Below are positions 54,411 through 60,725 of a stretch of DNA of 60,725 bases, piece by piece. How positions within the stretch are numbered: position 1 is the stretch's first letter; the number at the start of each line of letters is the position of its first letter. The notes under the pieces are model-generated. The model was not told where the DNA came from. It searched no databases and saw only the letters and a list, made by a program, of their open reading frames with translations. Origin of the DNA: Atopobium sp. UBA1382. GTDB taxonomy: Bacteria > Actinomycetota > Coriobacteriia > Coriobacteriales > Atopobiaceae. A program made the position numbers and the translations under genes. The stretch spans positions 60,774 through 121,498 of the forward strand of contig DBQY01000004.1 in assembly GCA_002305805.1 (NCBI GenBank), in the 5' to 3' direction.

Positions 54411-55445
54411 CTACGCGCCGTAGTAGAAGTCGTCACCAGGAACGGCGCCGCCCACGGCCTCGGGGTTCTGGTCGGCGAGAACCGCAAGGTAGCCGGAGAG
54501 CCGCTCCTTCATGTCCTCGCCGGTCACGCAGACGATGTTGCACTCGGGCAGGGCCTTCTCGGCCACCTTGGCCGGCACGATGTCGTAGTCGCCCACGAGC
54601 TGCGCGGCGTCCGCCACGTTCTCGTTCACGAAGTCCACGGACTCGGCGTAGTGCTCCAGGAACGCGTCAACGGCGGCAGGGTTCTCGTCGGCGAAGGCGG
54701 AGCGAACGATGGCGACTCCGGTGATCATGGAGCTCGTCTCGCCGCCGGTCTGGACGCGGTCCCACTCCTCGGTGAGGTCGAGCGCCACGCGGATCTTGTC
54801 GTTCTGCGCCTGGGCGGTGGTCACGAAGGGCTGGGGCAGCATCGCCACGGCCTCGCCCTCAGCGGTCGCGAGCGCCTGGACGCACTCGGCGTGCTCGCTC
54901 TTCCACTCGACGGTCACATCCTCGCCCACGGCGAGGCCGTTCTTCTCGAGCACGTACTGGAGGCCGTACTCGGGCGTGGAGCCCTTGCCGGAGGCGTAGA
55001 TCGTCTTGCCGCGCAGGTCCTCGACGCTGTGGACGGTGTCGCCCAGCTCGCAGATGTAGAGCACGCCGAGCGTGTTGATCGCGATGACGCGGACGCCGCC
55101 CTCGGTCTTGTTGTAGAGCGTGGCCGCGAGGTTGGCGGGCACGGCGGCGATGTCGACGCCCTCCTTGGCGATGAGCGGGGTGATCTCGTCCGGGGCGGCG
55201 TAGATCTCGAAGGTGTAGTCGTTGTCCGCGAGGTTGCCGGCGTCGACCTCGCTCATGAAGCGCACGAGGCCCATGGCGGTCGGGCCCTTGAGGGCGGCGG
55301 TGCGCACGGCGACGGGTTCCGCGTCTTCCGCGGGCTCCTCCTCGTCGGCGGCCGGTTCCTGGGCGGTCGTGCCGCAGGCGGCGAGCGCGAGCGACGCCGA
55401 GCTGGCGCCGGCGATCTTCAGGAACGTCCTTCTGTCAATCCTCAT
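54411..55445 (-). CDS. ABC transporter substrate-binding lipoprotein (NMT1/SsuA-like)
   Basis: 344-aa binding protein. Leader DRRTFLKIAGASSASLALAACG has a twin-arginine motif and lipobox (LAAC), so Tat-exported and lipid-anchored, like OppA here. An acidic, proline-rich tether (about 30-45) precedes the fold. PTAMGLVRFMSEVDAG and VDIAAVPANLAATLYNKTEGGVRVIAINTLGVLYI fit the COG0715/NMT1 group. First gene of the operon. GGAGG is immediately preceded by an 8-bp inverted repeat that may be an operator. Confidence 0.88.
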   Translation of the reverse strand: MRIDRRTFLKIAGASSASLALAACGTTAQEPAADEEEPAEDAEPVAVRTAALKGPTAMGLVRFMSEVDAGNLADNDYTFEIYAAPDEITPLIAKEGVDIAAVPANLAATLYNKTEGGVRVIAINTLGVLYICELGDTVHSVEDLRGKTIYASGKGSTPEYGLQYVLEKNGLAVGEDVTVEWKSEHAECVQALATAEGEAVAMLPQPFVTTAQAQNDKIRVALDLTEEWDRVQTGGETSSMITGVAIVRSAFADENPAAVDAFLEHYAESVDFVNENVADAAQLVGDYDIVPAKVAEKALPECNIVCVTGEDMKERLSGYLAVLADQNPEAVGGAVPGDDFYYGA

Positions 55446-55456
55446 GGCGATCCTCC

Positions 55457-55485
55457 CTATCGTTGATATGCGATAAGAACGATAG
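55457..55485 (-). promoter_or_regulatory. Inverted repeat overlapping the leader of the substrate-binding protein gene
   Basis: CTATCGTT (55457-55464) and AACGATAG (55478-55485), perfect 8-bp arms with a 13-base centre containing TTATCGCATATC on the minus strand. It directly adjoins the ribosome site, 12 bp before the ATG. Operator for a repressor or a structured leader; regulator unknown. Confidence 0.5.
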
Positions 55486-55537
55486 CACTACGAGGCCGCC
55501 GCCGACCGCTGGTCGGGGCTGGGGGCGCCGAGCGGCC

Positions 55538-55948
55538 CTACGAGCGGACCTCGAACTTGGTCCCGCACTTGGGGCAGGTCACGCGCAGGCGACCCTTACC
55601 CCGCGGGACGCGGACGCGCTGCCTGCAGGACGAGCAGCGCACGTGCTTGTAGGAGCGCAGCTCCGTCCAGGCTGCCCGCGGGTTCTGAATCCAAGGGCGA
55701 ACGGGGCCGAGCGCCTTGAGGAACGCCTCGTTCTCGCGGGCGCGGGCCCCGAGGTTCTTGGACTGGATGCGGAACATGGCGTACGCCACCAGGACCAGAC
55801 CCGCCCATCCGAGCCAGCTCGTCCGTGCGAAGACGTTGACCAGGACGACCACAATGGCCAGGTTCACGCAGAAGGCTGCTAGGTCGTCTGGCCCCTGCCT
55901 TCCGCGAAGCCACTCCGCCACCTTGCGCTGCCAGTCCCCAGATGCCAT
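55538..55948 (-). CDS. Small membrane protein with C-terminal zinc ribbon
   Basis: 136 aa. After 20 soluble residues come two membrane helices (about 26-45 and 47-62, NLAIVVVLVNVF and GWAGLVLVAYAMF). A basic linker follows, then a zinc ribbon with two CxxC pairs, VRCSSCRQRVRVP and RVTCPKCGTKFEV. Widespread in Coriobacteria as an uncharacterised protein, by my recollection of the family type. The ATG (MASGDWQRK) has AGAGGAA upstream. It is upstream of nothing on its strand except the ABC operon 90 bp away. Confidence 0.8.
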   Translation of the reverse strand: MASGDWQRKVAEWLRGRQGPDDLAAFCVNLAIVVVLVNVFARTSWLGWAGLVLVAYAMFRIQSKNLGARARENEAFLKALGPVRPWIQNPRAAWTELRSYKHVRCSSCRQRVRVPRGKGRLRVTCPKCGTKFEVRS

Positions 55949-56026
55949 GTCGTTCCTCTCTCCTTGGTCAACTTCTCTCTGATACCCGTTCTCCGCCTCT
56001 CGACCACCCTGTCGAGTCCTTTCCTG

Positions 56027-56125
56027 AAAATGCACAACTTGGCAGGTCGGAAAACTCGCGAGCTGGGGGTTCTTCTCGCCCACTCCTCATACTCTTCAAC
56101 GTGGCAGGGGTTTTCTTGCCATATC
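56027..56125. repeat. Intergenic hairpin element rpsA - zinc-ribbon gene
   Basis: Starts GAAAATGCACAACTTGGCAGG, contains GCGAGCTGGGGGTTCTTCTCGC (56058-56079) and ends near TTGCCATATCGGCC. The left end and core match the 29921-30022 element. Imperfect terminal inverted repeats TTGGCA / TTGCCA. Confidence 0.65.
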
Positions 56126-56158
56126 GGCCAAATCGCGGAAATCGCCCAAACCGCAGAT

Positions 56159-56190
56159 AAAAAAGCGGGGCCACCATCAGGTGACCCCGC
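56159..56190 (-). terminator. Rho-independent terminator of rpsA
   Basis: On the minus strand GCGGGGTCACC / GGTGGCCCCGC stem, loop TGAT, one mismatch, followed by TTTTTT. It lies 25 bp after the rpsA stop. Confidence 0.92.
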
Positions 56191-56214
56191 CCACAGAGCG
56201 CTTGGCGAGAAGGA

Positions 56215-57417
56215 CTACTCCTCGACGGTCTCCTCGGCCTCGGTCTCGACCTCAGCCTCGGTCTCCTCGGCCGGCTTGTCGCTCTCGGGGAGCGGCTTGA
56301 CCTCGACCTCGGTGCCGAGGGTCTCGGCGGCGGCCTTCATGGAGAGGGAGATGCGACGACGATCGAGGTCGATCTCCATGACCTTCACCTGGACGGTGTC
56401 GCCCACGGTGCAGACCTGCGACGGCTGGTCGACGTGCTGCTTGGCCATCTCGGAGATGTGCACGAGACCCTCCACGCCCTCGCCGAGGTCGACGAACGCG
56501 CCAAAGGTGACGAGCTTGGTGACGGTGCCCTCAACGATGGCGTCAACGGGGTACTTCTTGACCAGGGAGCGCCAGGGGTCCTCGGTGGTCTGCTTGAGAC
56601 CGAGGGAGATGCGCTCGCGGTTGAGGTCGACGTCGAGCACCTGGACCTCGACCTCCTGGCCGACCTTGACGACCTCGGAGGGGTGGTTGACGTGGTTCCA
56701 GGAGAGCTCGGAGATGTGCACGAGGCCGTCGATGCCGCCGAGGTCGACAAAGGCGCCGAAGTCGACGATCGAGGAGACGGTGCCCTTGAGGCGCATGCCG
56801 ACCTGGAGCTTGGAGAGAATCTCCTGACGCTCGGCCTTGCGAGCCTCCTCGAGGACGACGCGGCGGGAGAGGACGACGTTGTTGCGGTTGCGGTCCATCT
56901 CGATGACGCGGGCCTCGATGCGGGTGCCGAGGTAGGCGTTGAGATCCTTGACGCGACGGAGGTCGACGAGGGAGGCGGGCAGGAAGCCGCGCAGGCCGAT
57001 GTCGAGAATCAGGCCGCCCTTGACGACCTCGATGACCTCGCCCTCGACGGTCTCGCCGGAGTTGAATTTCTCCTCGACGGCGTTCCAGGCGCGCTCGTAC
57101 TCGGCGCGCTTCTTGGACAGGACCAGACGGCCCTCCTTGTCCTCCTTCTGAAGGACGAGAGCCTCGATCTCCTCGCCCATGGCGACCACGTCGGCGGGGT
57201 TGACGTCCTTGCGAATGGAGAGCTCGCGGGACGGGATGACGCCCTCGGACTTGTAGCCGATGTCAAGCAGAACCTCGTCGCGCTCGATCTTCACGACGGT
57301 GCCGGTAACCAGACCACCCTCGTCGAAGTCAGTCACGGTGCCGTCGATGAGGTTGCTCATCTCCTCGTCGGAGATGTCGTCCAGCGCAAAGATGGACGAG
57401 TTCTGAATCTCACTCAA
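56215..57417 (-). CDS. rpsA: 30S ribosomal protein S1
   Basis: 400 aa with four S1 RNA-binding repeats: about 25-95 (GTVTDFDEGGLVTGTVVKIERDEVLLDIGYKSEG), 110-180, 195-265 (GTVSSIVDFGAFVDLGGIDGLVHISELSW) and 280-350 (GTVTKLVTFGAFVDLGEGVEGLVHISEMA). The C-terminal tail is very acidic. The best start is TTG (MSEIQNSSIF): GAAAGGGG lies 7 bases before it; ATG codons further upstream lack a site. A TTG start for a ribosomal protein is unusual. A -35/-10 pair lies upstream and a strong terminator downstream; monocistronic. Confidence 0.93.
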   Translation of the reverse strand: MSEIQNSSIFALDDISDEEMSNLIDGTVTDFDEGGLVTGTVVKIERDEVLLDIGYKSEGVIPSRELSIRKDVNPADVVAMGEEIEALVLQKEDKEGRLVLSKKRAEYERAWNAVEEKFNSGETVEGEVIEVVKGGLILDIGLRGFLPASLVDLRRVKDLNAYLGTRIEARVIEMDRNRNNVVLSRRVVLEEARKAERQEILSKLQVGMRLKGTVSSIVDFGAFVDLGGIDGLVHISELSWNHVNHPSEVVKVGQEVEVQVLDVDLNRERISLGLKQTTEDPWRSLVKKYPVDAIVEGTVTKLVTFGAFVDLGEGVEGLVHISEMAKQHVDQPSQVCTVGDTVQVKVMEIDLDRRRISLSMKAAAETLGTEVEVKPLPESDKPAEETEAEVETEAEETVEE

Positions 57418-57559
57418 AAGTGGACCCCTTTCGAACTTCGGGGCCCCGGTCGTCATGGTCGCTGCCTGCAGTGCCAAATCGCGGCGTCTACGTGGAAACT
57501 TACATGCTCTCGGGGGCCGACAGATACGGTTGTGCGGGCCCGTTGCCCACACGTACGAT

Positions 57560-57589
57560 AGAGTAGCGTTAATCGCGTATGATTTTCAA
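57560..57589 (-). promoter_or_regulatory. Candidate sigma-70 promoter of rpsA
   Basis: On the minus strand TTGAAA (57584-57589) and TACTCT (57560-57565), 18-bp spacing, about 143 bases before the TTG start. A long leader follows, which could allow translational autocontrol by S1 as known in other bacteria. Confidence 0.5.
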
Positions 57590-57654
57590 GCGCGAGGAGT
57601 GGGTATTTACTAATTTTCGCAAGGACGCGGCGAGAAGAAAGGGGGTATCGGCAC

Positions 57655-58392
57655 GTGATCAAGGCGGTGCTCTTCGATCTTGACGACACGCTGCTGAGAC
57701 TCAACCTCACCGCGTTCGTGGCCCGCTACGTCGCGGGGGCCTCTCGCCTGCTCGCGAGCGTCGCGCGTACGAGCCCTGTCTCTCTCGGCGTTCCCTACGT
57801 GCGCGCGTTTCTCGCCATGGACGCCCAGGACCGCGAGGACTCCCTCACCAACGAGCGACTGTTCAACCAGACCATCCTCGAAACCACGGGTATTCCGCTC
57901 GACGACCCCGTGATCGCGGACCTCGTGACCTACTACGAGACGGAAATCGTGCCCGGGTTCGCGGGCGGCGTCGTGGCGGCGCGCCCCGTCACGGGCGCGC
58001 GCGAGGCGATCGAGACGGTGCACGACGCCGGCCTCATCTGCGCGCTGGCGACCAACCCCACGTTCTCCCTCGCATGCGACCGCGCCCGCATGGGCTGGGC
58101 GGGCGTGGACGAGAGCGACTTCGCACTCGTCTCGACCTACTCCAACTCCACGCGCTGCAAGCCGAGCGTGCGCTACTACCAGGAGTTTGCCAACCAGCTC
58201 GGCGTGCGCCTCGACGAGTGCCTCATGGTCGGCAACGACGCCTCCCGCGACATCGTGCGCAACGACTGCGGGCTGCGCACGGCCTACGTCGGTCACGCGC
58301 GCCCGCGCGACGCCGTCTGGCGCGGCCCCATGGAGCGGCTCGCCCGCGAGCTGCCCGACCTTGTCGCCCGCCTGGACGAGCGGGACGGGTAG
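57655..58392 (+). CDS. HAD-superfamily hydrolase
   Basis: 245-aa haloacid dehalogenase-like phosphatase. Motif I is LFDLDDTLL with the nucleophile aspartate; motif II ICALATNPTF; motif III lysine in STRCKPSVRYY; motif IV LMVGNDASRDIVRND. An alpha-helical cap lies between about 15 and 90. Substrate unknown. GTG start; AAAGGGGG precedes it and overlaps a copy of the GCGAGAAGAA motif. Monocistronic, divergent from rpsA. Confidence 0.9.
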   Translation: MIKAVLFDLDDTLLRLNLTAFVARYVAGASRLLASVARTSPVSLGVPYVRAFLAMDAQDREDSLTNERLFNQTILETTGIPLDDPVIADLVTYYETEIVPGFAGGVVAARPVTGAREAIETVHDAGLICALATNPTFSLACDRARMGWAGVDESDFALVSTYSNSTRCKPSVRYYQEFANQLGVRLDECLMVGNDASRDIVRNDCGLRTAYVGHARPRDAVWRGPMERLARELPDLVARLDERDG

Positions 58393-58494
58393 CCGCAGCC
58401 GCCTCGGTCACCAAGAATCCGGAGCCACGCGTTCTCTCACCATGCGCCGCACAGAAAAAATGGTCGGTCTGGCGAGAAGGACGACGCGCATGCC
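58393..58494. other. Convergent spacer HAD gene - argD
   Basis: 102 bp with GGCGAGAAGGAC near 58471-58482, a variant of the recurrent boundary motif, and an A6 run at about 58453 that reads TTTTTT on the minus strand without a convincing stem. Confidence 0.4.
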
Positions 58495-59757
58495 CTATGC
58501 CAGGCGGTTGATGAGCGCGGCGAGGCGGTCGCAGGCCTCGTCGACCTCCGCGCACGTGATGACGAGCGGCGGAAGCAGGCGCAGGATGAAGTCGCCGATG
58601 TGATTCAGGACCAGGCCCTCGGCCAGGCACTCCTCGACGACGCGCGTCGCGATCGGGACGTCGAGCTGGACGCCGCGCATGAGGCCGTGACCGCGCACCT
58701 CGGTCACGTGGTCCATGGCGGTGAGACGGTGACGCAGGTGACGCCCGACGGAGAGGACGTGCTCGCCCATCTCCTCGTCCACGAGCGTGGTCACGCAGGC
58801 AAGACCCACCGCGCAGGCGAGCGGGTTGCCGCCGAAGGTGGAGCCGTGGTCGCCGGGGGCCATGAGGTCGGCCACCTCGGCGCGCGCCGCGACGGCGCCC
58901 ATCGGGAAGCCGTCGGCGATGCCCTTCGCCATGGCCACCACGTCCGGCTCGATGCCGGAGCGCTGATAGCAGAACGGCGAGCCGCAGCGATAGAAGCCCG
59001 TCTGGACCTCGTCGCAGATCAGCAGGATGCCCTTCTCGGTGCAGAGCTCGCGCACGTCGCGCAGGTAGTCGTAGTTGGCATTCCAGACGCCGCCCTCGCC
59101 CTGCACGCACTCGAGCATGATTGCGCAGATGCCGCCGCGCTCCACGCGCTCGCGCAGAGCGTAGATGTCGTTCAGAGACACGGTGACGAAGCCCTCGGGC
59201 AGAGGGCGGAAGCTGCGGTGGAACTTGTCCTGGCCGGTCGCCGCCAGCGTGGCGAGCGTACGGCCGTGGAAGCTCTGACGCGCGGTCACGATGATGTCCG
59301 CACCACCGAGCTTGACCTCGCCCCAGCGACGGGCCAGCTTGATGGCGCCCTCGTTGGCCTCGGCGCCGGAGTTGGCAAAGAACGTCTTCCAGTGCGTACC
59401 GGTGGAACCCATCTCGTGGCCGCCCTCGTCGGTAGTGGTGGAGAGCAGCGCGGAGAGGGACGCGGCCAGCTCGCCGCGGTTCTCGGCGTAGAAGTAGTTG
59501 CTCGTCTGCCAGAGCTTGCCGGCCTGCTCGCGCAGGGCGTCGACCACGGCGGGGTGCGCGTGGCCCAGGCTCGAGCAGCCGATGCCGCCGAGAAGGTCGA
59601 TGTACTCGCGGCCCGCGGCGTCCACGAGCGTGGCGCCGTGGCCGGAGACGAACTCGACGGGCAGGCGCCCGTAGGTATGCATCACAAAGGCATCGTCAAG
59701 CTGTCGGTCCTCCGCGACGACAGCTTCTGTAGTGGGGTTCTTCTCGTCCTCGGACAT
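58495..59757 (-). CDS. argD: Acetylornithine aminotransferase
   Basis: PLP enzyme of arginine synthesis, 420 aa, class III aminotransferase. Landmarks: DLLGGIGCSSLGHAHPAVVDAL, FFANSGAEANEGAIKLARRWG, ARQSFHGRTLATLAATGQ, LICDEVQTGFYRCG, and the cofactor lysine in AMAKGIADGFPMGA. The N-terminal 20 residues (MSEDEKNPTTEAVVAEDRQL) are an extension, whose coding has the GAGAAGAAC motif. AAGGGAG precedes the ATG. Co-transcribed with argB, 23 bp away. A dual role with succinyldiaminopimelate is possible in this family. Confidence 0.92.
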   Translation of the reverse strand: MSEDEKNPTTEAVVAEDRQLDDAFVMHTYGRLPVEFVSGHGATLVDAAGREYIDLLGGIGCSSLGHAHPAVVDALREQAGKLWQTSNYFYAENRGELAASLSALLSTTTDEGGHEMGSTGTHWKTFFANSGAEANEGAIKLARRWGEVKLGGADIIVTARQSFHGRTLATLAATGQDKFHRSFRPLPEGFVTVSLNDIYALRERVERGGICAIMLECVQGEGGVWNANYDYLRDVRELCTEKGILLICDEVQTGFYRCGSPFCYQRSGIEPDVVAMAKGIADGFPMGAVAARAEVADLMAPGDHGSTFGGNPLACAVGLACVTTLVDEEMGEHVLSVGRHLRHRLTAMDHVTEVRGHGLMRGVQLDVPIATRVVEECLAEGLVLNHIGDFILRLLPPLVITCAEVDEACDRLAALINRLA

Positions 59758-59780
59758 CGGGGGCTCCCTTCGCCTGGCGG

Positions 59781-60656
59781 CTAGTCTCTGGTGAACATGG
59801 TACCGCAGCCGGCGTCCGTAAAGATCTCCAATAGCAGCGAATGCGGGAAGGTGCCGTTCAGGATGACGACCTCGGAGACGCCCCCGTCGAGGGCCTCCGC
59901 GATCGAGCGGATCTTGGGCAGCATGCCGCCGTCCAGCTCGCCGGACTCGAGCAGCATGTGGGTCTCCGCGCGCGTGAGGGTCTGGATGAGGGAGTTCTCG
60001 TCGTTGACGTCTCCGTAGAGGCCGTCCACGTCCGTGAGGTAAATGAGCTTGTCGGCGCCCATGGCCTCGGCGATCTTGCCAGCCGCCACGTCGGCGTTGA
60101 TGTTGAAGAAGCCGTCGGGCGCGCATCCCACCGTTGCCACCACGGGAATGTAGCCGTCCTCGAGGATGGTCTCGATGAGGCTCGGGTCCACCTCGCGGAT
60201 GCGGCCCACGCGCCCGAGCTCGGGGTCCACCTGCTCGGCCTTGAGGGTCTTGCCATCCGCGCCGGAGATGCCCACGGCGTTGTGCCCGTACTCGTTGAGC
60301 GCCCAGACGAGGTCCTGATTGACCTTGCCCACGAGCACCTCGCGCACAGCCTCCATCGTGGCGTCGTCGGTCACGCGCAGGCCGCCCTTGAACTCGACGG
60401 GCAGGTTGAGCGCCTTGACGTGTGCGCTGATCGCCTTGCCGCCGCCGTGCACGAGCACGATGCGGATGCCCAGCAGCTTGAGCATCTCGATGTCCGCCAC
60501 CACCTGGCGGCAGAGCTCGGGGTTCTCCATGGCCGAGCCGCCGTACTTGATGACAAAGGTCTTGCCGGTCATGCGGTGTATCCACGGCAGGGCCTCGTTC
60601 AGGACGTCGACCTTCGAGGCCGCGGCGTCACGCTGCTGCTTGTCGCGCTGCTTCAT
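59781..60656 (-). CDS. argB: Acetylglutamate kinase
   Basis: Phosphorylates N-acetylglutamate in the cyclic arginine pathway. 291 aa: KTFVIKYGGSAMENPEL, VLVHGGGKAISAHVKAL, GLRVTDDATMEAV, DGYIPVVATVGCAPDGFFNINADVAAGKIAEAMGADKLIYLTDVDGL and ELDGGMLPKI. The extra N-terminal helix (KVDVLNEALPWIHRM) is characteristic of the arginine-inhibited hexameric form, so feedback control by arginine is likely. AAGGAG precedes the ATG. argC/argJ would be expected just outside the window. Confidence 0.95.
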   Translation of the reverse strand: MKQRDKQQRDAAASKVDVLNEALPWIHRMTGKTFVIKYGGSAMENPELCRQVVADIEMLKLLGIRIVLVHGGGKAISAHVKALNLPVEFKGGLRVTDDATMEAVREVLVGKVNQDLVWALNEYGHNAVGISGADGKTLKAEQVDPELGRVGRIREVDPSLIETILEDGYIPVVATVGCAPDGFFNINADVAAGKIAEAMGADKLIYLTDVDGLYGDVNDENSLIQTLTRAETHMLLESGELDGGMLPKIRSIAEALDGGVSEVVILNGTFPHSLLLEIFTDAGCGTMFTRD

Positions 60657-60725
60657 GGTTGCTCCTTAGATACGCTGGCGAGAAGGGCAATCCGGTTGTC
60701 CGGGCTGCGGAGGGCGCGGGGAATG
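60657..60725. other. Window end upstream of argB
   Basis: 69 bp. Has the argB ribosome site and GGCGAGAAGGGC (60678-60689), a variant of the boundary motif. The short frame reading into argB from the edge does not look like the end of ArgJ. Confidence 0.3.

Noticed and set aside
60657..60725. Short minus-strand frame entering argB considered as the end of argJ
   Set aside because: The 19 or so residues before its stop are proline/arginine-rich and do not resemble the ArgJ C-terminus; better treated as untranslated leader.

Overview
The window is a gene-dense, very GC-rich chromosomal segment of an actinobacterium. Several traits point to the Coriobacteriia, probably an Atopobiaceae-like (Olsenella/Atopobium-type) organism: whiA next to rapZ and gap-pgk-tpiA-secG, twin-arginine lipoproteins, a fructose PTS operon and a short-form HisG needing HisZ. 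This placement is inferred from gene content and style, not from a marker-gene comparison. I see no rRNA, tRNA, CRISPR array, prophage or recognisable transposase; nearly everything is core metabolism, DNA repair and envelope biology. Only about fourteen genes are on the plus strand.

Layout. 1-5.4 kb: peptide ABC transporter oppA-B-C-D-F (oppF cut by the window edge). 5.6-9.3 kb: gap-pgk-tpiA and secG. 9.5-11.4 kb: rapZ-whiA, without the usual yvcK between them. 11.7-16.8 kb: a Gfo/Idh/MocA oxidoreductase and the fruR-fruK-fruA fructose operon, with decameric repeats upstream. 17-26 kb: uvrC and a cell-wall group (two FemAB-type transferases, an ATP-grasp ligase, MurJ, a secreted NlpC/P60 hydrolase). 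26-36.1 kb: histidine biosynthesis, hisZG(fused)-D-C-B-H-A-[Fe-S aldo/keto reductase]-F-I, then an Asp/Glu racemase on the other strand and hisE. 36.4-49.1 kb: a small acidic protein, YbaK, UvrA, an MBL hydrolase, Mrp, two flavoproteins, a DUF2974-type hydrolase and UvrB. 49.2-55.9 kb: a TPR membrane protein, a lytic transglycosylase, CoaE, a nitrate/sulfonate-type ABC transporter and a zinc-ribbon membrane protein. 56.2-60.7 kb: RpsA, a HAD phosphatase, ArgD and ArgB.

How the genes fit together. All three UvrABC excinuclease subunits are here on one strand but not as one operon. The ATP-grasp ligase, the aspartate-type racemase, the FemAB enzymes, MurJ and the P60 hydrolase could together make, export and trim a peptidoglycan cross-bridge; a D-aspartate branch is the most economical guess. 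The his cluster is nearly complete and mostly translationally coupled.

The most unusual feature is between the genes. Many intergenic spaces hold elements of about 45-125 bp with terminal inverted repeats (hairpin-forming), several in tandem pairs, with end sequences specific to each locus. Several share a core like CTGSGGTTCTTCTCG. The 9-mer GAGAAGAAC / GTTCTTCTC occurs about 20 times in 60 kb, strongly concentrated at gene boundaries. I know of no described family matching this. It is the best candidate here for something new, possibly a REPIN-like repeat, a terminator/processing signal or an uptake-type signal.
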